The notes beneath the pieces are model-generated. The model ran no database searches and was not told where the DNA came from. It worked only from the letters and a program-made list of their open reading frames with translations. From assembly GCA_037447655.1 (NCBI GenBank), contig JBBHKE010003295.1:1-64000 (forward strand): DNA of 64,000 nucleotides, in the 5' to 3' direction. This document shows, piece by piece, positions 58,945 to 64,000 of this stretch. The first letter of the stretch is position 1, and each line of letters starts with the position of its first letter. Both the position numbers and the translations under genes were made by a program. The stretch comes from Zygnema cylindricum. Taxonomy: Eukaryota > Streptophyta > Zygnematophyceae > Zygnematales > Zygnemataceae.

Positions 58945-59880
58945 GGCACTCTCCCATGTAACTGAAACTTAGTCTTATTACTTTGTTTTTAGGCGAAGAT
59001 TTTATGAACTACTTTGAAAGCATTCCGATCTAAATAATTGAGATCATTACTTTAGATTGTGATGGATGCAAACGTGGGTGTAATTTATGATGGTTGTAGA
59101 CGACTACAAAACTCGCGACAATTGATGAAGCTTACAAAATAGCGACGATTATAAACGTCTAGCTACTTGTGACATTGTAGATGTTTAGGGTTTGTGACAT
59201 TTCGATGTCGTGTTCAATTAGAACAACGTCGACGTCACAAATTCTAAAACTTTACGCCATGGTTTCCCAATTTTGTTTTTTAGTCTTTTCTCACTCTACT
59301 TGCCATAAAAATATGCCCAAAGATAGTAAAAAAAAACGTTTTTATAGATATTTTGTTTAATACTATTATTGAAGTTTTCCATTGCAATATTTGTGAGATA
59401 GACGCGGTAGTGGGAGAGGGAGAGAGAGAGAGAGGCGCTTTCACTTACTTCGCTTTTGCAAAATGGTGTCGTTGGTCGTTACCCCTCCGCGGCCCATGTA
59501 CGGAAAAAAGTATACAAAAAATAGTCACGCACAGGCTGGAAACGTGGAGTGGGTTTTTTTTTGTACTTCGCGCACAAAAATTGTCAAACACCTCCGACGC
59601 GTGCGACAACATCTGCCTATTCGCTCATATCGTGGAACTTAAGTTAAAATCACCTTGCGGGGTGATTTGAGTAGAAGTTTGAAGATGAGCTAGAGGGACG
59701 CGAACGTGGGTCGAAACGCGCTAGATGACAAATTGCTATAAATTTAAAGTTTCAAAGTGACCCAAATTATATGGTGGTAACTTCAATTTTTTGGTACGCT
59801 TGCGGATTTTCTCCTTAAAGGCTAAGTTCTAGAGGAAAACGATAGAAGAAAACCCTAACTTTATCACATGGGAAAGTGCC
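58945..59880. mobile_element. P8: P5-type TIR element, 936 bp
   Basis: GGCACTCTCCCATGTAACTG and TCACATGGGAAAGTGCC ends. The body is colinear with P5 (TTTTTAGGCGAAGATT, GAGAGGGAGAGAGAG, AAAATCACCTTGC hairpin at about 59,645-59,670). Left flank TAA, right flank not matching. Non-coding. Confidence 0.7.
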
Positions 59881-59939
59881 CATATCTTTGTTCCAATGAG
59901 CATTTGCCCTGATTTCTCAAGGATGGGTGCTACGGTATA

Positions 59940-60873
59940 ATTACTGTAGCCCCAATATCGATTATATGAGATACTTTGAACAAGAAGTTTGGATTATAGT
60001 GAAGATTATCCATATTACTTTGAAAAGCGTTCCAATGTGCAAAATTGAAATCGAAACTTTGAAATGTGACCATTGTAGACCTAGGTACAACTTGTGACGG
60101 TTGAAGATGACTACGAAACTTCCGACAATTGGTGACGCCAAGATAAACAACGACAATTGTAGGCGTCTAGATTTTTGTAACATTGTGACGTCATGTTCAG
60201 TTATGACAACGTCGACGTCGGAGATTTAAAAACTCAACGCAATGGCTTTCCGATTTTGTTTTTTTCGACTTTTTCTCACTCGACCTGCCATAAAAATATA
60301 CATAGATGTAGTAAAAATAAATAATTTCCAAATATCCTTCATTTCATACCAGTAAGGTCGTGCCTCATTCTAAAATGTGTGAGATAAAAGCGATAATGCG
60401 AAAGGGAGTTGGGAGAGGCGACGATGGCGCCAAATTTTGCAAAAGACCCATGAATGAAAGTGGAGGTCCGAGACCCCTGCAAATTGTTTTACGTACATGC
60501 GCGTGACGGGTTGTGGGAAAAATAGTGAATATTCTCCCTCGGCCTAAAATTTTCCAAACTCGTGTGACGTGTGCGTGGATTGTTTGCCATTCGCTTTGTG
60601 GGCTATACTTTAATTGAAATCACCTTGCATGGCAATTTTTGATGAAGTTTTTTGATGGGTTCGATTCTCTTGCCCGAGGGTCGAAAAATATTAAAATGCC
60701 AAAATACGTTCACATGATGACAAACATGTAGTACATTCAAATTATCGAATTGGCCTTCACTATAATGTGTTAAAAGTGATTTTTTCGTACGGCTAAAGTG
60801 TTTCTCGTTGGGGATTGAAGTTTGGCGGAAAACAACAGGTAAAAGTCGATACTTTAATACATGGGGACACCCC
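59940..60873. mobile_element. P9: decayed P-type element
   Basis: The right end ATACATGGGGACACCCC is clear; the left end is eroded. The interior matches P7. Its segment CCAGTAAGGTCGTGCCTCATT (60,350-60,371) shows P7 without the Q insertion. The right end is repeated once more (to about 60,915) as a roughly 45-bp tandem copy. Confidence 0.65.
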
Positions 60874-60962
60874 TTAAAATTGTAGTCGATACTTTATTAC
60901 ATAGGGATACCCCCTAAAATTGTTAGCTGTACGGTACTACCGTCATCTACTTCAGTGGTAAG

Positions 60963-63447
60963 GTTGTGTCCCCATGTAATTGGTACTCTAATAAAGTATT
61001 TTGGATTGTAGCGAAGATTCTCCGTATTACTTTGAAGAGCGTCCCATTGTGCGAAAATAAAATCGGAACTTTGAAATATGACGGTTGTAGACGTGGGCAC
61101 AACTTTTGACGATTGAGAAATGCAACGAAACTTCCGATGAATGATGACGCCAACAAAAATATCGACGGTTGTAGACGTCTATTTTTTTGTAATTTTGTGA
61201 CATAGAAAATGTTTATGGTTTAGTGACATTATGACGCCATGCTCACTTATGACAACGTCGACGTCACAAATTTAAGAACTTTCCGCCATGGCTATCCGAT
61301 TTCGTATTTTTGACTTTTTTTACTCGACTTGCCATAAAAATATACATAAAGGTAATCAAAAGAATTATTTTTTAAATATCTTTCATTTAGTGCCAGTACA
61401 CCGCCAATCGCTATTAGCGTAGTGTACGCTAATTCCGTCCCGCTTTTTTTATTTTATTCACCAATTGCGTAGCTTATTCTATTTCTTGTGTACGCCATTT
61501 AGGGTTAATTTCCAAGTAGCGTACAAAACGGAAGTACGTCATCTTTTAAATAGTGTGGTGTACGGTCAGACTCAGACCGTACAAAAACGTACCTTTTAAG
61601 TGAAAAGGTACAATTCATTATGTTTAGTAGCCGCGGACGCATGAGAATGTGCCGTCTAAAAAGGGGATCAAATCGGGTTGTCAAATATCACGTTCGCATA
61701 TATTCGTCCAACAACCATGTGTAAATTGTGTGAACGTACGATTTGTGGACGATTTGTCAGATTTTGTACAAATACCTATATTAGTGTAAGCATGTCGATA
61801 CCTTAATTAACGTCAAGGAAAAATTAAAATCATGTATCCTATTTGAAAAAAAAAATCAAAATTTTATGAACCCAAATTAGAGTTATTGACACTAATAACG
61901 ATTCGCGGTGTAGTTTACGTGTCAGACTAATCGCGTTTTTTGAGCGCACATTCCTATGCGTGCGCGACTAATTTAATTCATTTTTTATAAATTTTTCCCT
62001 TGAAAAGGTACATTTATGTACGGTCGAGCATCGACCGTACACCACACTATTTAGATCTTATTGTACTTTCGTTCTTTACGCTATTTTGTACGCTACCTTA
62101 ATTAACGTCAAGGAAAAATTAAAATCATGTATCCTATTTGAGGAAAAAAATCAAAATTTTAAGAACCCAAATTAGTGATTTGGACACTAATAACGATTCG
62201 CGGTGTACACCACCAATCGCTATTAGCGTAGAAGTTTCTTTAGCGTATATGAATAATTACCGTGGTTTACGCTAATTAAGAATTTGAAAATTTTGAAAAA
62301 AAACATACATTCTAATTGTTTAATAATTATAATTTAGGTCTTTGAAAAAAGTAAATGTCGGTCGCAAACATGCTTACATAGGAACGTGCGCTCAAATAAA
62401 CGGGATTAGTCTGACACGTAAATTAGTATGGCATGTACGGATATTTTTAATTCGCGACGGCGTACGATTTTTAATATTTTGTACGGATACATTTATTGAT
62501 GTATATAATCGTACGGCGAATATTCCATTTTTGCTGTTCTCAAATTAGCATTAACGCCGAAATTAGAATACACCTTTTTTTTGAAAAATTTTAAATTCTT
62601 AATTAGCATCAAGTACGTTAAATATTCTTCAACACTATCTAAACTTTGACACTAATAACGATTCGCTGTGTAGTCTGACATGTACGGATATTAAAATTTC
62701 ACGACGGCGTACGATTTCTAAAATATTGTACGGATACATATATTAATGTTTATAATTGTACGACGAATATTCCATTTTTGCTGTTCCCAAATTAGCATAA
62801 TGCCGAAATTAGAATACACCTTTTTAAAAAAAAAATCAAATTCTTAATTAGCATCGAATTACGGTAATTGTTTTTCAATACTATTTAAAATTTGACACTA
62901 ATAACGATTCGCGGTGTAGTGTCGTGCCTCATTCTAAAAAGTGTGAGATAAAAGCGATAATGTGAGAGGGAAAAAGGGAGAGGCGACGACGACGCAAAAT
63001 TCTGCAAAGGACCCATAAATGAAAGTGGAGGTACCCCTGCATATTTTTTTCCGTACATGTTCGTATTTTTTTTTACATGCACGTGACGGGCAGGGAGAAA
63101 AATAGCGAGTGCTCTCCCCCGTCCTAATATTTTCACACTCGTGGGGCGCGTGCGTGGGTCGTTTTTCATTCGTTGTTTGGGTGATACTTTCCCTGAATCC
63201 AATCGCAAGGCGATTTCTGATGAAGTTTTTTGACGGGCTGGATTCTCTTGCCCGGTGGTCGAAAATAGGAAAACGCCAAAATGCGTTCACATGACGACAA
63301 ACATGAAGTACATTCAAAGTATCGGACGTTTGCTGTACTTTGTTAAAATTGATTTTCTCGTACGGCTAAAGTTTTTCTCGTTCGGGTCTGCGTTTTGAGG
63401 GAAAACGACAGAAAAAAGTCGATAATTTGATACATGGGGACACACCC
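60963..63447. mobile_element. P7: TIR element hosting a Q cluster
   Basis: Ends GGTTGTGTCCCCATGTAATT and ATACATGGGGACACACCC with TAA on both sides (60,960-60,962 and 63,448-63,450). About 970 bp once the Q cluster is set aside. TGACG/CGTC array at 61,080-61,270. Confidence 0.8.
61399..62916. mobile_element. Q cluster inside P7
   Basis: Bounded by CACCGCCAATCGCTATTAG and CGATTCGCGGTG with TA on each side. Further copies of the Q right end (CACTAATAACGATTCGC) occur at about 61,897, 62,188 and 62,648, and a second left end at about 62,211. It is therefore a composite of several partial Q copies. Non-coding. Confidence 0.7.
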
Positions 63448-63450
63448 TAA

Positions 63451-64000
63451 GGGTGACTATGCGCGCATTCTTCATGCTTTCGATAAATATCCTGGCCGTC
63501 CCAGGATCATTTCATGGTCAACGAGTTGTGCAAGCTTGTTCTGTGTGTAGTCCATGCAAGTATGCATGTAGCCCACTTGAGAACTTGTACCAACATTCGA
63601 CCATCGACATATGGTAGATGGCACTCGCAATGATAAAGTTGATAAGCCATTATTGTCTATTTCTTTATGACGCGCTATGACGTAAGAATAGCTCAAGAAC
63701 AGTTCCAACTTTGGACGCTTACCGATAGCAGGTTGCCGATCTGGTCGTTTCAGCTTCATCAAGAGATCGTTCCCCTTCCTGGATTTGACTCTGAGATTCA
63801 TACGCACGTGTTGAATGTGGACGTCCGGCTTCCTTACAACTCTCTTGAAGAGCCACATAAAACAGAGTCTACTTGCCACGTGGCTAAACCATCCTTTGAA
63901 AAACTAGAATAAGTAGTAGACGCTGTAGTGTCTATTCCCGTTTCGAGCTTGTAAATACCTGTATTCGACTTCGTTTAGCTTTCATCTTCATCCCAAGTAT
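63451..64000. other. Possible unique sequence, no gene established
   Basis: After the last TIR element the sequence becomes less AT-rich and loses the repeat motifs. Open frames of 135 codons (minus, 63,472-63,879) and 81 codons (plus, 63,667-63,912) overlap. Neither has a recognised motif, and the gene, if any, would continue beyond the window. Confidence 0.3.

Noticed and set aside
63472-63879. 135-codon antisense open frame as a gene
   Set aside because: No motif or splice support, and an overlapping plus-strand frame is equally open; listed only as possible unique sequence.

Overview
This is nuclear DNA of a eukaryote. It holds one intron-containing gene family in two copies, long AT-rich spacers, and many nested Ty1/copia LTR retrotransposons and small terminal-inverted-repeat (TIR) elements. 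Nothing prokaryotic (operons, CRISPR, rRNA) is seen. The only host protein family recognised is a nucleotide-sugar transporter closest, from memory, to the plant UDP-galactose transporter (NST-KT) group. A plant, alga or other walled eukaryote is therefore likely, but I cannot name the lineage.

Layout. 1-2.9 kb: unassigned spacer. 2.9-5.1 kb: a TIR element with a second element inserted in each of its two TIRs. 5.6-10.0 kb and 16.8-21.6 kb: an inverted duplication whose arms each carry one 390-codon, seven-exon transporter gene, convergent (tail to tail). About 2.1 kb from exon 3 to exon 7 appears identical in both arms, introns included, while both flanks have diverged, which is what gene conversion leaves. 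The 7 kb between the arms is filled with TIR elements nested in one another and a TA microsatellite. 21.6-24.2 kb: more TIR elements.

24.2-58 kb is a nested block of copia elements. F (24.2-27.2 kb, gag plus protease only) is followed by an antisense fragment G (27.2-29.75 kb). Next comes an antisense element H, whose two halves (29.75-31.68 and 44.56-46.57 kb) are separated by a solo LTR (S). S is itself split by A (32,054-38,505, intact, 1452-codon gag-pol, LTRs differing at 2 of 1050 positions) and by D (38,842-44,358, internally deleted, its 3' LTR hit by solo LTR E). C (47,152-57,918) is a decayed relative of A whose 5' LTR was hit by B (47,701-52,041), a gag-only derivative. Target duplications and TG...CA ends were located for A, B, C and D.

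A, B, C and D share unusual features. The primer-binding site matches the anticodon arm of initiator tRNA-Met (half-tRNA priming, as in Drosophila copia). The Gag start codon lies in the last 20-26 nt of the LTR, so the primer-binding site is translated. Several of the related LTRs also carry a hairpin with a compensatory change, a GTTTC/GAAAC palindrome, a GTAC cluster and an antisense tRNA-like segment.

58-63.5 kb: a hAT-like foldback element and more nested TIR elements. 63.5-64 kb: unassigned, perhaps unique sequence. No transposase gene was recognised for any TIR element.
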